From contig NZ_CP009888.1 of assembly GCF_000788395.1 (NCBI RefSeq), forward strand, positions 2,624,001-2,688,000: a stretch of DNA of 64,000 nt, written 5' to 3'. Below, piece by piece: positions 38,194-48,882 of this stretch; position 1 is the stretch's first letter, and the number at the start of each line of letters is the position of its first letter. The notes under the pieces were generated by a model. The model ran no database searches. It was not told the DNA's origin and saw only the letters and a list, made by a program, of their open reading frames with translations. A program made the translations under genes and the position numbers. Source of the DNA: Pseudoalteromonas piratica (GTDB lineage Bacteria; Pseudomonadota; Gammaproteobacteria; Enterobacterales; Alteromonadaceae).

Positions 38194-40323
38194 TTATTCT
38201 TCTGATGCTTTTTCTTCAGCTGGTGCTTCGTCTTTCTTCATCGCTTCTTTGATGCTTAGACGTACACGACCTTGGCGGTCAACTTCTAGTACTTTAACTT
38301 GTACTTCATCGCCCACTTTCAGGTGGTCAGCAACGTTGTTTACACGTTCTTCGCTGATTTGTGAAATGTGCACTAGGCCATCTTTACCTGGAAGTACGTT
38401 AACAAATGCACCGAAGTCTACGATACGCACAACTTTACCTGAGTAGATAGTGCCTACTTCAAGTTCAGCTGTTAACTGCTCAACGCGGGCGATTGCAGCG
38501 CGTGCACTTTCGCCATTTGTTGCAGCAATCTTAACTGTACCGTCGTCTTCAATTTCAATTGTAGTACCTGTTTCTTCAGTAAGTGCACGGATTGTCGCGC
38601 CACCTTTACCGATAACGTCAGCAATTTTCTTAGGTGGAATGTTTACTGTGTAGATACGCGGTGCAAATTCAGAAAGCTCTTCGCTTGGCTTGTCGATTGC
38701 TTGGTCCATTACAGAAAGAATGTGCATACGTGCCGCTTTCGCTTGGTTAAGCGCGATTTGCATGATTTCTTTGTTGATACCTTCAATCTTGATATCCATT
38801 TGTAGTGCAGTTACACCTTCAGATGAACCTGCTACTTTAAAGTCCATATCACCTAAGTGATCTTCATCACCTAAGATGTCTGAAAGAACAACGAAGTCGT
38901 CGCCTTCTTTCACTAGACCCATTGCGATACCAGCTACAGAAGCTTTAGTTGGTACACCTGCATTCATAAGCGCAAGTGACGTACCACATACTGAAGCCAT
39001 TGAAGAAGAACCGTTTGATTCAGTGATTTCTGAAACCACACGAACTGAGTACGGGAATTCTTCAAGGCTTGGCATTACTGCTGCAATACCACGCTTCGCT
39101 AGGTTACCGTGACCGATTTCACGACGCTTAGGTGAACCAACAAAACCAGTTTCACCCACACAGTATGGAGGGAAGTTATAGTGAAGCATAAAACGATCAG
39201 TCTTAGTACCTGTTAGGTCGTCGATCATTTGTGCATCACGCTCTGTACCAAGTGTTGCTGTTACAAGTGCTTGCGTTTCACCACGAGTGAAGATAGCTGA
39301 ACCGTGAGTACGAGGAAGTACACCCGTCATTACGTCTAGTGCACGAACCATGTCTGGTTCACGACCATCGATACGCTTTTCGCCAGCAATGATGCGGCCA
39401 CGTACGATTTTCTTCTCTAGAGAACCGAATAGTTTACCTACTTCTTGCTCGTCTAGTGATTCGTCTTCTGCAAGTTCAGCTGTTAGTTTTTCAACTACTT
39501 CAGCTTTAGCAGCAGAGATTGCTTCTTTACGCTCAACCTTGTCAGTGATTAAGTAAGCCGCGCCTACTTTCTCTTCTGCAATTACAGCAATTTTATCAGC
39601 AAGTGTTACGTTCTTCTCTGGTGCTGTCCAATCCCATGCTGGTTTACCTGCTTCAGCTTGGAATTCTTTGATAGCTTGAATTGCCGCTTGTGATTGCTCG
39701 TGGCCGTATACCACCGCACCAAGCATAATGTCTTCAGAAAGCACTTCAGCTTCTGATTCAACCATCAATACTGCGTTTTCAGTACCTGCAACAACTAGGT
39801 CAAGTTTACTTGTTTCTAGCTCAGTTGAAGAAGGGTTTAGAACGTACTGGTCATTGATATAACCAACGCGCGCTGCACCTAGTGGGCCATTAAATGGAAT
39901 ACCTGAAATAGCTAACGCAGCCGATGTACCGATTAATGTTACGATATCTGGCTTGATTTCTGGGTCAATTGAAACAACTGTCGCAATAACCTGAACTTCG
40001 TTTACGAAACCGTCAGGGAAAAGTGGACGAATTGGACGGTCAATTAGACGTGCCGTTAGTGTTTCGCCATCGCTTGGACGACCTTCACGCTTAAGGAAAC
40101 CACCTGGGATACGACCTGCAGCGTACATACGCTCTTGGTAGTTAACTGTTAGTGGGAAGAAATCTTGACCAGGCGCTGCATCACGCTTACCTACTACTGA
40201 TACAAGTACTGCTGTATCACCAATGCTTGCGATTACCGCAGCATCTGCTTGACGAGCAACTGCACCCGTCTCTAAGGTCACTTCGTGTTGACCAAACTGA
40301 AATTTTTTAATAATTGGTTGCAT
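38194..40323 (-). CDS. pnp: Polyribonucleotide nucleotidyltransferase (PNPase)
   Basis: Phosphorolytic 3'-5' exoribonuclease of the RNA degradosome. 709 aa. Two RNase PH domains (first with [20 protein letters not shown], second with [17 protein letters not shown]), a KH domain with [20 protein letters not shown] (about residue 560) and a C-terminal S1 domain ([19 protein letters not shown]). It follows rpsO, the usual order. A 300-bp leader with two hairpins separates them. Confidence 0.97.
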   Translation of the reverse strand: MQPIIKKFQFGQHEVTLETGAVARQADAAVIASIGDTAVLVSVVGKRDAAPGQDFFPLTVNYQERMYAAGRIPGGFLKREGRPSDGETLTARLIDRPIRPLFPDGFVNEVQVIATVVSIDPEIKPDIVTLIGTSAALAISGIPFNGPLGAARVGYINDQYVLNPSSTELETSKLDLVVAGTENAVLMVESEAEVLSEDIMLGAVVYGHEQSQAAIQAIKEFQAEAGKPAWDWTAPEKNVTLADKIAVIAEEKVGAAYLITDKVERKEAISAAKAEVVEKLTAELAEDESLDEQEVGKLFGSLEKKIVRGRIIAGEKRIDGREPDMVRALDVMTGVLPRTHGSAIFTRGETQALVTATLGTERDAQMIDDLTGTKTDRFMLHYNFPPYCVGETGFVGSPKRREIGHGNLAKRGIAAVMPSLEEFPYSVRVVSEITESNGSSSMASVCGTSLALMNAGVPTKASVAGIAMGLVKEGDDFVVLSDILGDEDHLGDMDFKVAGSSEGVTALQMDIKIEGINKEIMQIALNQAKAARMHILSVMDQAIDKPSEELSEFAPRIYTVNIPPKKIADVIGKGGATIRALTEETGTTIEIEDDGTVKIAATNGESARAAIARVEQLTAELEVGTIYSGKVVRIVDFGAFVNVLPGKDGLVHISQISEERVNNVADHLKVGDEVQVKVLEVDRQGRVRLSIKEAMKKDEAPAEEKASEE

Positions 40324-40596
40324 TAAAAAATCCTATTTTATTTATAACTATTTGAAAAATACCAATTACAGTAGGTAATCGTATTTAAACTGTAATGTTG
40401 AAAATCGATTAACTACTACAATTGGCATCGGTTTATTTAGTTAAAAAAGACACAATAAATTCAATGTCTTTTATAACTCGTGCGCTAGTATACTGCATAG
40501 CGCGAAAGATGGTAGTCTCGTATTACAAAAAAGCAGCTTATCGCTTGCTTTTTAGCATTCATGGTAAAGAGTGTTGATGAATTTCAGGCACAAAAA
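40324..40596 (-). promoter_or_regulatory. pnp leader with two hairpins
   Basis: On the minus strand there are the stem GCGCTA...TAGCGC (40503-40482) and, about 10 bases later, AAAAGACA-12 bases-TGTCTTTT followed by more T (40472-40445), which looks like an attenuator or terminator. In E. coli the pnp leader folds into a long hairpin that RNase III and PNPase use for autoregulation; a similar role here is inference. A pnp promoter probably also lies here. No ORF was found. Confidence 0.5.
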
Positions 40597-40614
40597 AAGG
40601 AGCCGAGGCTCCTT
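40592..40614 (-). terminator. Intrinsic terminator after rpsO
   Basis: AAGGAGCC-TC-GGCTCCTT with a run of seven T on the minus strand, 17 bases after the rpsO stop. Confidence 0.92.
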
Positions 40615-40631
40615 CTTTAGAATCAAAGTGA

Positions 40632-40898
40632 TTAGCGACGTAGGCCAAGCTCTTTGATTAGCGCTGAATAACGCTCAACGTCTTTACGCTTTAGGTAGTC
40701 AAGTAGGTTACGACGCTGACTTACTTTGCGAAGAAGACCACGACGTGAGTGGAAATCGTGCTTGTGATCTGCGAAGTGACCTTGAAGCTTGTTGATGTCG
40801 AAAGTTAAAAGAGCAACTTGTACTTCTGGTGAACCTGTGTCGCCTTCAGAACGTGCGAATTTAGCTACGATGTCAGCTTTTTCTTGAATGCTTAGCAT
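40632..40898 (-). CDS. rpsO: 30S ribosomal protein S15
   Basis: 88 aa; contains the S15 signature [20 protein letters not shown] and the ending [20 protein letters not shown]. Binds the central domain of 16S rRNA early in 30S assembly. Located between truB and pnp as in most gammaproteobacteria. Confidence 0.98.
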   Translation of the reverse strand: MLSIQEKADIVAKFARSEGDTGSPEVQVALLTFDINKLQGHFADHKHDFHSRRGLLRKVSQRRNLLDYLKRKDVERYSALIKELGLRR

Positions 40899-41024
40899 TG
40901 TTAGACTCCAATAATTTAGTGAGTTAATTAAATTTACCTTAGCCGATCACTAATTCAGCCAAGGTAAGCCGGCGTATTCTACCAGCATTTGAAATTACTA
41001 CAAGTGGTCTTGCCGAGTTTATGG

Positions 41025-41963
41025 CTAGGCATTTGACAATCCGCGTTTAGACTTTAACTGACCATCGCTGTTGCGTTCGCCAATGCCCATAAAACGCTTG
41101 TCACTTTGACGGATGACTTTAAACTCACCATCAGGTAAGTTTGGCATGGTTGCCGCTTGACCATGACTAAATGCTTTCGCTTGCCCATCGGTTACTAATA
41201 CTTCTGTCATACCATGTAATGCGGTATCCATTGGCAATAATAACGGATCAAGCTTTTCGCTTGGCGTGATGTCATTTGCTTTGGCGTCATCGAGAATCGC
41301 TTGCAATTCATCAAGCGACATCATTTGTTCAGCGGGATAATGACCCACAGCACTGCGATGAAGCATAATCACATGTGCGCCACATCCTAGCTTTTCACCT
41401 AAATCGTCAACAATAGTGCGAATGTAAGTACCTTTACTTACATGAGCGGTCATTTGAATTTCGTTATTGTCAAAATCGACTTCGTCTAGGGTTAAACTAA
41501 ACACATTGATTTTACGGCATTTACGTGGCACTTCGATGCCTTGTCTTGCGTAGTAATATAAAGGTTTACCTTCATATTTCAACGCCGAGTACATCGATGG
41601 GTATTGGTCCGATTCGCCTTCAAATGATTTCACTGCATCAACTAACTGCTGCTGAGTGATATTAACAGGCTTAGTTTCAACGATTTCACCATCAGAATCT
41701 GACGTGTCTGTGCGTTCACCTAATTTAGCACGCACCACATAGGTTTTGTCAGTGTCTAACAAAAACTGTGAAAACTTGGTTGCTTCACCAAAACAAATTG
41801 GCAACATGCCCGTTGCCAGTGGATCAAGTGCACCGGTATGCCCTGCTTTTTGCGCAAAGTAAATGCCTTTCGCAATTTGCAGTGCTTTGCTTGATGAGAT
41901 ACCAGTTGGTTTGTTTAACAGTAAAATGCCGTCAATTGCACGGCCTTTTTGCCTACGCCCCAT
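41025..41963 (-). CDS. truB: tRNA pseudouridine(55) synthase
   Basis: Makes pseudouridine 55 in the T-loop of tRNAs. 312 aa. The catalytic Asp is in [20 protein letters not shown] (about residue 45), and the [20 protein letters not shown] and [13 protein letters not shown] blocks are typical. Its ATG overlaps the rbfA stop by one base. Confidence 0.97.
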   Translation of the reverse strand: MGRRQKGRAIDGILLLNKPTGISSSKALQIAKGIYFAQKAGHTGALDPLATGMLPICFGEATKFSQFLLDTDKTYVVRAKLGERTDTSDSDGEIVETKPVNITQQQLVDAVKSFEGESDQYPSMYSALKYEGKPLYYYARQGIEVPRKCRKINVFSLTLDEVDFDNNEIQMTAHVSKGTYIRTIVDDLGEKLGCGAHVIMLHRSAVGHYPAEQMMSLDELQAILDDAKANDITPSEKLDPLLLPMDTALHGMTEVLVTDGQAKAFSHGQAATMPNLPDGEFKVIRQSDKRFMGIGERNSDGQLKSKRGLSNA

Positions 41964-42361
41964 TAGTCTTCTTGACCTTCTTGCGGATCATCGCCACGTT
42001 TTTCATTGTCGTCGCGAATTACTTGGTCAACTAAGTTCGAAATGCGCATACCTTCTAATAATGAGGTATCCATTACAAACTTAATTTCAGGCACGATACG
42101 TGCGCGAATGCGTTTACCAAGTAGTGAGCGAACAAAACCTTGTGCTTCACCTAAAATTTTCATGATCAGTTTTGACTTTTCTTCGTCATGATCATTAAGT
42201 GTTGTGACAAACACTTTGGCGTACGATAAATCACGAGAAACCTCAACGGCACTCACAGTAATCATACCAAGACGTGGATCTTTTATTTCACGTTGTAAAA
42301 TAAGTGCCACTTCTTTTTGGATCTGTTGACCCACTCTATCTGTACGAGAAAATTCTCTCAT
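41963..42361 (-). CDS. rbfA: 30S ribosome-binding factor A
   Basis: 132 aa; late 30S maturation factor and cold-shock protein with a KH-like fold. The N-terminus [20 protein letters not shown], then the [20 protein letters not shown] block, is characteristic. It lies 93 bp after infB, with a GC-rich hairpin in the gap. Confidence 0.97.
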   Translation of the reverse strand: MREFSRTDRVGQQIQKEVALILQREIKDPRLGMITVSAVEVSRDLSYAKVFVTTLNDHDEEKSKLIMKILGEAQGFVRSLLGKRIRARIVPEIKFVMDTSLLEGMRISNLVDQVIRDDNEKRGDDPQEGQED

Positions 42362-42408
42362 AAACTTTTCTTATTCCTCTTAAATACTATTTGAGAAAAT
42401 AGCATAAA

Positions 42409-42425
42409 GGGGGCATAAAGCCCCC
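42409..42425 (-). terminator. GC-rich hairpin between infB and rbfA
   Basis: GGGGGC-5-base loop-GCCCCC, followed on the minus strand by only TTTAT. It could be a partial terminator or a processing or stability hairpin inside the operon. Confidence 0.5.
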
Positions 42426-42454
42426 AAAGAATTATCTAATTATTGAAGTGAAAG

Positions 42455-45127
42455 TTACAGGCTACGCTGAACTTCAACAACTTCAAATACTTCGATTTGG
42501 TCACCAACTTTAACGTCGTTGTAGTTCTTAACACCGATACCACATTCCATACCGTTACGAACTTCTTGAACGTCATCTTTAAAGCGGCGTAGTGATTCAA
42601 GTTCACCTTCGTAGATAACAACGTTATCACGTAGAACACGAATAGGGTTATTGCGCTTAACAAGACCTTCAGTAACCATACAACCAGCGATTGCACCAAT
42701 TTTCGGTGACTTAAACACGTCACGTACTTCTGCAAGACCAATGATCTCTTGCTTGAATTCTGGTGCAAGCATACCTGACATTGCTTGCTTAACTTCATCG
42801 ATAAGGTCATAGATTACGCTGTAGTAACGTAAATCTAGGTTTTCGCTATCGATTACTTTACGTGCTGATACGTCGGCACGTACGTTAAAGCCAACAACGA
42901 TTGCGTTTGAAGCTGCAGCTAGTGTTGCATCAGTTTCAGTGATACCACCAACACCAGTACCAACAATCTTAACTTTAACTTCATCTGTAGAAAGCTTAAC
43001 AAGTGCATCAGAGATTGCTTCTACTGAACCTTGTACGTCTGCTTTAAGAACTACGTTCACTTCAGACACATCACCTTCGGTCATGTTAGAGAACATGTTT
43101 TCAAGCTTCGCTTTCTGCTGACGTGCAAGTTTCACATCACGGAATTTACCTTGACGGTAAAGTGCAACTTCGCGTGCTTTACGCTCGTCTTTAACAACGG
43201 TTGCTTCGTCACCCGCCGCAGGCACACCTGAAAGACCTAAAATCTCAACAGGGATTGATGGACCCGCTTCTTTAATTTCTTTACCATCTTCGTCGCGCAT
43301 TGCACGAACACGGCCGTACTCTAGACCACACAGTACGATATCGCCTTGTTTAAGCGTACCCGCTTGAACAAGTACAGAAGCAACTGGACCGCGACCTTTA
43401 TCTAGACGTGATTCAATTACCACACCAGATGCCATGCCTTCATGAACAGCTGTTAACTCAAGAAGTTCAGCTTGCATTAGAATTGCTTCTAATAGTTCGT
43501 CAACACCAGTACCTACTTTCGCAGAGATATGAACAAACTGTACATCACCACCCCAGTCTTCAGGGATTACGTCGTGCTGTGAAAGCTCATTCTTAACGCG
43601 ATCTGGATCAGCGCCTTCTTTATCGATTTTGTTCACTGCAACAATCAGTGGTACTTCAGCTGCTTTCGCGTGTTGTACCGCTTCGATTGTTTGTGGCATT
43701 ACGCCATCGTCTGCTGCAACTACAAGTACTACGATATCAGTTGCTTTCGCACCACGTGCACGCATTGAAGTAAACGCTGCGTGACCCGGAGTATCTAGGA
43801 AAGTGATCATGCCGTTGTCTGTTTCAACGTGGTATGCACCAATGTGCTGTGTAATACCACCGGCTTCACCATCTACTACGTTTTTAGAACGGATGTAGTC
43901 AAGTGTTGATGTTTTACCATGGTCAACGTGACCCATAACAGTAACAACTGGTGCACGTGGCGCTTGCTCACCGTCTGCACCACGATCTGAAAGTACTTTC
44001 TCTTCCAGCTCGTTTTCTTTAACCAATACCACTTTATGACCCATTTCTTCAGCAACAAGCGATGCTGTTTCTTGGTCTAGTACTTGGTTAATTGTTACCA
44101 TTTCGCCCATTTTCATCATGGTCTTGATAACTTCAGTACCTTTAACCGCCATACGAGAAGCAAGTTCTGCTACTGTGATTGTTTCGCTGATACGAACGTC
44201 ACGTGTTACTTCTTGCGTTGGTTTTTGGAAACCGTGTTGCAGTGACTGAGGTGCTTTTAGCTTGCCTTTTTTAGCTGCTTTACCTTTACCACGTGGTGCA
44301 GGTGCATCCTCTTTTTTCTTTTTCTTCTTGCCTTGACGACGTGCAGTCTGCTCTTCTTTCATATCAGACTCGTCTTCAGCAAGACGCGCTGCTTCAGATG
44401 AAGTGCTGTGGTAATCAGCCGTTTCTTCACGACGCTTACGCTCTTCTTCTTCCGCTTTCCAACGCGCTTCATTTTCTTCTGCTAGGCGCTTAGCTTCTTC
44501 TTCAGCACGCTTTGCTTCTTCTTCAACTTTACGCTTAGCCGCTTCTTCAGCTTCGCGTTGAAGACGCTCTTCTTCCGCTTTTTCTTCAGCAGATAATTTT
44601 GGTGCTGGCGCTTCAGCTGGCTTTGCTTTCGCATCAGTAGCTGCTTTTTGTTTCGCTGCTTCTTTCGCTTTTTGCTCAGCTTCTTGCTTTGCTTTCAATT
44701 CAGCTTCTTGCTTTGCTTTCAATTCAGCTTCTTGCTGCGCTTTTAACTCAGCTTCTTGTTGTGCTTTTTGTTCAGCTTCAATACGTGCTTGTTCAGCTGC
44801 TTGTTCTGCCGCTTGCTCATCAAGTGCACTCTTCTTCACATAAGTGCGCTTTTTACGAACTTCAACTTGTACTGACTTTGCTTTGCCTGAGCCACTTGGC
44901 ACACTTAATGTGCTTTTGCTCTTGCGTTGCAGTGTCATGCGTGTTGGCGCGCTTGTACCTTCGCCACCATGTGCGCGGCTTAAATGATCTAATAACTGCG
45001 CTTTTTCGTCTTCAGTTACTTGATCTGACGGAGATTTCTCAATTCCAGCGTCTTTAAACTGTTGTACTAGTTTATCAACAGTTGTACCTATGTCGCTGGC
45101 GAGTTTATCAATACTTACTTCTGCCAT
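42455..45127 (-). CDS. infB: Translation initiation factor IF-2
   Basis: 890 aa. N-terminal IF2_N-type domain ([20 protein letters not shown]), then a long Ala/Glu/Lys-rich linker (residues about 100-290) containing repeats AELKAKQE that are 24 bp long at DNA level (about 44690-44760), a KKKKKK stretch, a second IF2_N, and the GTPase domain with G1 [21 protein letters not shown] and NKID, then domains II-IV. It brings initiator tRNA to the 30S subunit, and the initiator tRNA gene heads the same cluster. Confidence 0.98.
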   Translation of the reverse strand: MAEVSIDKLASDIGTTVDKLVQQFKDAGIEKSPSDQVTEDEKAQLLDHLSRAHGGEGTSAPTRMTLQRKSKSTLSVPSGSGKAKSVQVEVRKKRTYVKKSALDEQAAEQAAEQARIEAEQKAQQEAELKAQQEAELKAKQEAELKAKQEAEQKAKEAAKQKAATDAKAKPAEAPAPKLSAEEKAEEERLQREAEEAAKRKVEEEAKRAEEEAKRLAEENEARWKAEEEERKRREETADYHSTSSEAARLAEDESDMKEEQTARRQGKKKKKKEDAPAPRGKGKAAKKGKLKAPQSLQHGFQKPTQEVTRDVRISETITVAELASRMAVKGTEVIKTMMKMGEMVTINQVLDQETASLVAEEMGHKVVLVKENELEEKVLSDRGADGEQAPRAPVVTVMGHVDHGKTSTLDYIRSKNVVDGEAGGITQHIGAYHVETDNGMITFLDTPGHAAFTSMRARGAKATDIVVLVVAADDGVMPQTIEAVQHAKAAEVPLIVAVNKIDKEGADPDRVKNELSQHDVIPEDWGGDVQFVHISAKVGTGVDELLEAILMQAELLELTAVHEGMASGVVIESRLDKGRGPVASVLVQAGTLKQGDIVLCGLEYGRVRAMRDEDGKEIKEAGPSIPVEILGLSGVPAAGDEATVVKDERKAREVALYRQGKFRDVKLARQQKAKLENMFSNMTEGDVSEVNVVLKADVQGSVEAISDALVKLSTDEVKVKIVGTGVGGITETDATLAAASNAIVVGFNVRADVSARKVIDSENLDLRYYSVIYDLIDEVKQAMSGMLAPEFKQEIIGLAEVRDVFKSPKIGAIAGCMVTEGLVKRNNPIRVLRDNVVIYEGELESLRRFKDDVQEVRNGMECGIGVKNYNDVKVGDQIEVFEVVEVQRSL

Positions 45128-45151
45128 TATTTACTTTACCTCCGTCAATAA

Positions 45152-46651
45152 TTATTCGTCGCCAAACCAGCAAATATTACGTGCAGCCATAATTAGCTCA
45201 CCCGCTTGTTCTTCGCTAAGTTCAGTAATGTCTACAAGTTCGTCAACACCTTGCTCTGCAAGATCTTCAAGGGTAACTACACCTTTGCTCGCCATTACAA
45301 ATGCGAGGTGACGATCTAAGCCTTCTAGGCCTAGTAAGTCTTCTGCTGGCTCTGCACCTTCTAAAGACTCTTCTGTTTTAAGTGCTTGCGTAGTTAACGC
45401 AGCTTTTGCGCGCTCACGCAGTTCTTCTACCGTTGCTTCGTCTAAACCTTGAATTTCAAGGAATTCAGAAACTGGCACGTAAGCCACTTCTTCAAGTGAA
45501 GAGAAGCCTTCTTGAATTAAGAACTGAGCGAAATCATCGTCGATATCTAGACCTTCAGTGAATAAAGAAATCAGTTTGTCTGACTCTTCTTCATTTTTCT
45601 TCTGCATATCTTCAACAGTCATTACGTTTAGTTCCCAACCAGTTAGCTGGCTTGCTAAACGTACGTTTTGACCATTACGACCAATCGCTTGCGCTAGGTT
45701 ATCGGCCTCTACAGCGATATCCATTGAACGCGAATCTTCATCAACAACAATCGAGGCTACCTCAGCTGGTGCCATTGCGTTAATTACATATTGCGCTGGG
45801 TTATCATCGTAAAGCACGATATCAATACGTTCATTTGAAAGTTCAGTTGATACGGCTTGTACACGTGCGCCACGCATACCAACACACGCACCTACTGGAT
45901 CAATACGTTTGTCATTTGACTTAACCGCAATCTTTGCACGTGAACCTGGATCGCGTGCAGCTGATTTGATTTCAATCATCTCTTCGCCAATTTCTGGCAC
46001 TTCGATGCGGAAAAGTTCAATTAGCATGTCAGGCTTAGAACGTGTCACAAATAATTGTGCACCGCGCGCTTCAGGCTTAACTGCGTATAATAAACCACGT
46101 ACACGGTCACCCGGACGGTGGTTTTCACGTGGTAACATGTCATCACGGTAAATAACCGCTTCAGCGTTATTACCTAAATCAAGTACAATTGCATCGCGCG
46201 TTGCTTTTTTAACAACACCTGTGATCATCTCGCCTTCTTGATCTTTGTATGCTTCAACAACGAGTGCGCGCTCAGCTTCACGTACTTTTTGTACGATTAC
46301 TTGCTTTGCCGTTTGTGTTGTAATACGGTCAAATTTAACTGACTCAATTTGTTCTTCAACAAAATCACCCAGCTTAATTTCTGGTTCATCAACCTGTGCA
46401 GCTTCAAGGGTAATTTCACGGAATGGATGCTCTAAGCTACCGTCTTCTTGAGGTTCTACTACCATCCAACGACGGAACGTGTCGTACTCACCAGTTTTCT
46501 GGTCGATACTTACACGTACATCAATATCACCTTCGTGCTTTTTCTTTGTCGCTGTCGCTAGTGCGAACTCTAGTGCTTCAAAAATTTTATCTCGTGGTAC
46601 TGCTTTTTCATTCGAAACAGCTTCTGCCACCAAAAGTATTTCTTTTGCCAT
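45152..46651 (-). CDS. nusA: Transcription termination/antitermination factor NusA
   Basis: 499 aa: N-terminal RNA-polymerase-binding domain, S1 domain ([20 protein letters not shown]), two KH domains ([39 protein letters not shown]), and two C-terminal acidic helix-hairpin-helix repeats (each about 60 residues, from about 365). It lies 24 bp before infB and 35 bp after rimP. Confidence 0.98.
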   Translation of the reverse strand: MAKEILLVAEAVSNEKAVPRDKIFEALEFALATATKKKHEGDIDVRVSIDQKTGEYDTFRRWMVVEPQEDGSLEHPFREITLEAAQVDEPEIKLGDFVEEQIESVKFDRITTQTAKQVIVQKVREAERALVVEAYKDQEGEMITGVVKKATRDAIVLDLGNNAEAVIYRDDMLPRENHRPGDRVRGLLYAVKPEARGAQLFVTRSKPDMLIELFRIEVPEIGEEMIEIKSAARDPGSRAKIAVKSNDKRIDPVGACVGMRGARVQAVSTELSNERIDIVLYDDNPAQYVINAMAPAEVASIVVDEDSRSMDIAVEADNLAQAIGRNGQNVRLASQLTGWELNVMTVEDMQKKNEEESDKLISLFTEGLDIDDDFAQFLIQEGFSSLEEVAYVPVSEFLEIQGLDEATVEELRERAKAALTTQALKTEESLEGAEPAEDLLGLEGLDRHLAFVMASKGVVTLEDLAEQGVDELVDITELSEEQAGELIMAARNICWFGDE

Positions 46652-46686
46652 CTTCTTGCCTCGCTTGCCCTATTCCTTTCGCACGA

Positions 46687-47142
46687 TTAAAACTTAGCGA
46701 TGATGTTCGCTTTTTCAACATTCGACAGCATGATCATAAAATCTGCACCATCGATGTTAAGCGTAATCATATCGCCATTAACCTGAGTTAAGTCACCTTT
46801 GAAATTACGGCGACCATCTTGTGGAAGTTTGGTACGTAAACGTACTTCCTCACCTGTGGCTTTAACAAAGTGTTCTGGTTTAAATAATGGTCTGTCAATG
46901 CCTGGCGAAGAAACTTCCAAGTTGTATTCATTAGTAATTGGATCTTCAACGTCTAAGATAGCGCTAATTTGTCTGCTGACATCGGCACAGTTATCCACAT
47001 TTACACCGTTTTCATGATCGATATACACGCGCAGCGTCGAATTGCGGCCCGCTTGCGCCAACTCTAAGCCCAATAATTCAAAGCCCATATCTTCAATGGT
47101 AGGCTCAAACATCGCTATTAAATCTTGTTCGAGTTTAGTCAC
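46687..47142 (-). CDS. rimP: Ribosome maturation factor RimP
   Basis: 151 aa, needed for 30S maturation. The frame is open much further upstream, but GTG at 47142 with GGAGAG five bases before it gives the family length and the N-terminus VTKLEQDLIAMFEPTIEDMG. The conserved LEVSSPGIDRPLF block and the C-terminal SH3-like part (FKGDLTQVNGDMITLNI) are present. First protein gene of the nusA-infB operon. Confidence 0.95.
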   Translation of the reverse strand: MTKLEQDLIAMFEPTIEDMGFELLGLELAQAGRNSTLRVYIDHENGVNVDNCADVSRQISAILDVEDPITNEYNLEVSSPGIDRPLFKPEHFVKATGEEVRLRTKLPQDGRRNFKGDLTQVNGDMITLNIDGADFMIMLSNVEKANIIAKF

Positions 47143-47161
47143 AACATCTCTCCGTACAAAC

Positions 47162-47229
47162 AAAAAAAGGGCATATGCCCCAACTTCTAGCGTTTCAGAT
47201 ACAACAACGCCCCGAACCAAGCGGGGCGT
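47162..47229 (-). promoter_or_regulatory. Leader hairpins before rimP
   Basis: On the minus strand ACGCCCCG-7 bases-CGGGGCGT (47229-47207), then the palindrome GGGCATATGCCC (47180-47169) followed by a run of seven T. The second is a terminator-like hairpin directly before the rimP ribosome site, so read-through into rimP-nusA-infB may be regulated; NusA autoregulates its operon in E. coli (known), the role of this site is inference. Confidence 0.6.
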
Positions 47230-47315
47230 CACATCAAAAACTAATCTGTGTGGCCGTTGGCCAAGCTTGGTGCGGGTCGAAAACCACATTAGGCAAATAC
47301 ACTTCGCCTAAACGC

Positions 47316-47339
47316 AAAACGCGCATTAAGTAATGCGCG
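47316..47339 (-). terminator. Terminator after initiator tRNA gene
   Basis: Stem CGCGCATTA-CT-TAATGCGCG followed by TTTT on the minus strand, 24 bases after the tRNA 3' end. A small hairpin GTTAC-TTT-GTAAC lies between. Confidence 0.8.
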
Positions 47340-47362
47340 CAAGTTACAAAGTAACAGGGTGT

Positions 47363-47439
<77 letters not shown>

Positions 47440-47812
47440 CCAATCAAGTAAGTATTTTATGTCGTTTTACTATCGACACTGACAACTTAGTAAAAGGAGC
47501 GTTAAATAACGGCTCAATAATCTTTGTCAGATAACTTGCGAGTCATGTAAGACACAACCCCAAAATATGCAGAGGATTATATGCTTCTATAAGCTAATAA
47601 GCAACCTCTTATCAAGCTTTTATTGTTGCGATATTGTTAAATAAAAAACAATTAAAAAAATCATTAAAATCAAAAAAACGTCATCTGCCATGGTACACTC
47701 GCGCTCCCCTGAAAAAACAAGTACGCACTCACATTTTATGAAAATCATCCCAGTTTTGTGATGTTTGAATTAATGGGGTTTGCGTATTCATTCATTTTTA
47801 AGGGAAACAATA
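47440..47812. other. Divergent AT-rich intergenic region
   Basis: 373 bp between the tRNA-fMet (minus) and the carbonic-anhydrase gene (plus); it must contain both promoters. I see no gene and no clear consensus promoter that I would commit to. Confidence 0.55.
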
Positions 47813-48586
47813 ATGATTAAAAAAGCACTTTTCTGTGCAATCGCATTTAGCTTCACAAGCACCGTAATTGCAGACACCTGCCAAGGTTTTGGTCCACAAA
47901 CGCCACGTGATATTGACAACCTAATTGGCGAAAACAAAGTCGTTTTTAGTAAGGCGCCCGCCAAAGAACAACTTAACTTGTGTAATATCCACTTTCATAA
48001 AAATGCCGAACATAAAGCGAAGGATTTCTCGTTGTTCGCAGGTGATGGAAAGTATGGCGGTTACCAATGTAATGTCACTGAGTCACTCAGTGCTGCTGAA
48101 TTAAAAGCGCCAAAAGGCCCTATCTGTAAAGGTTTAAAACCAGGCGATACGATTGAAGTACATTGGGTTCATACATCGTGTGATGTGAAACCGGGTAAAG
48201 GGCTCGGTTCATGTTTAAGTGATAAATGCGCAAACCCAGATTTGCGTGTAGAGACTCAAGTATTTACCTTAGTAAATGATGACGATGCACTGGACTTTAA
48301 CGACTTAAGCTATGACGGTAATGTCGTAAATGGTTATCATCAAGCGAAGCATATTCCGAATAACACAGGTGCACCGGTCGAGTTTTTAGGGTCAACTACA
48401 GGTCCAAGCTTTACGGAGAAATCATGTTCACCACTGCAAGTGACATGGAATGTTCGACCACAATGTGCCAAGTTAAACATCAATACGATTGGTAAATGGT
48501 GTGAAGCAAACGTATTTGAAGAAGATTATGCACATGGTGTTCGCCAATTAGTTACTAATCCAAAGTTGTTATCCCCGATTAACTAA
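47813..48586 (+). CDS. Exported delta-class carbonic anhydrase-like protein
   Basis: 257 aa from the ATG at 47813, with AGGGAAA upstream (an earlier in-frame start lacks a ribosome site). Signal peptide MIKKALFCAIAFSFTSTVIA. The mature protein starts CQGFGPQTPRDID and has His-rich motifs CNIHFHKNAEHKAKDFS and IEVHWVHTSCD, which fit the metal-binding strands of delta-type carbonic anhydrases as I know them from diatoms and marine bacteria. Ten Cys imply disulfides in the periplasm. It would interconvert CO2 and bicarbonate. The family call rests on motif memory, not an alignment. Confidence 0.75.
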   Translation: MIKKALFCAIAFSFTSTVIADTCQGFGPQTPRDIDNLIGENKVVFSKAPAKEQLNLCNIHFHKNAEHKAKDFSLFAGDGKYGGYQCNVTESLSAAELKAPKGPICKGLKPGDTIEVHWVHTSCDVKPGKGLGSCLSDKCANPDLRVETQVFTLVNDDDALDFNDLSYDGNVVNGYHQAKHIPNNTGAPVEFLGSTTGPSFTEKSCSPLQVTWNVRPQCAKLNINTIGKWCEANVFEEDYAHGVRQLVTNPKLLSPIN

Positions 48587-48629
48587 TTTGAACCCTTAAG
48601 CTGACACAGCTTGTTACATTTGTTTTCTA

Positions 48630-48654
48630 AAGGGCAGCCTCACTGCCCTTTTTT
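48630..48654 (+). terminator. Intrinsic terminator after the carbonic-anhydrase gene
   Basis: AAGGGCAG-CCTCA-CTGCCCTT followed by TTTT. Confidence 0.92.
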
Positions 48655-48799
48655 CTGCTTGACTTAGCAGCTAAATCAAACCAATCTATGGATTCTTAAA
48701 GTAAAAATTATTTTGTACCAATGAACTCAATTAACTCGCTACAAGTATGGAATACATGGCAGGCCAAGATGGTCAATGCCCTACTTCGTCGTACTTAAC

Positions 48800-48837
48800 G
48801 CGGTTAAATTGTATTAACCGCAGATAAAAGCGGTTAA
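48800..48837 (+). promoter_or_regulatory. Three GCGGTTAA half-sites, candidate operator before the EamA gene
   Basis: GCGGTTAA (48800-48807), six bases, TTAACCGC (48814-48821), eight bases, GCGGTTAA (48830-48837), giving two overlapping perfect palindromes 45-80 bp before the permease start. The first half-site also forms TTAAC-GCG-GTTAA. It fits an operator for a dimeric repressor, or alternative hairpins in the leader. Confidence 0.55.
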
Positions 48838-48882
48838 TCATTCTCTTCACTTCTTTTATCTGCCAAATCTAGGAACGCTATT

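Noticed and set aside
42436..42810. 124-codon minus-strand frame within infB
   Set aside because: Shifted-frame shadow of infB; the infB frame carries all conserved domains.
47143..47289. N-terminal extension of rimP
   Set aside because: The extension would be translated through the terminator-like leader hairpins; GTG at 47142 has a good ribosome site and gives the family length.
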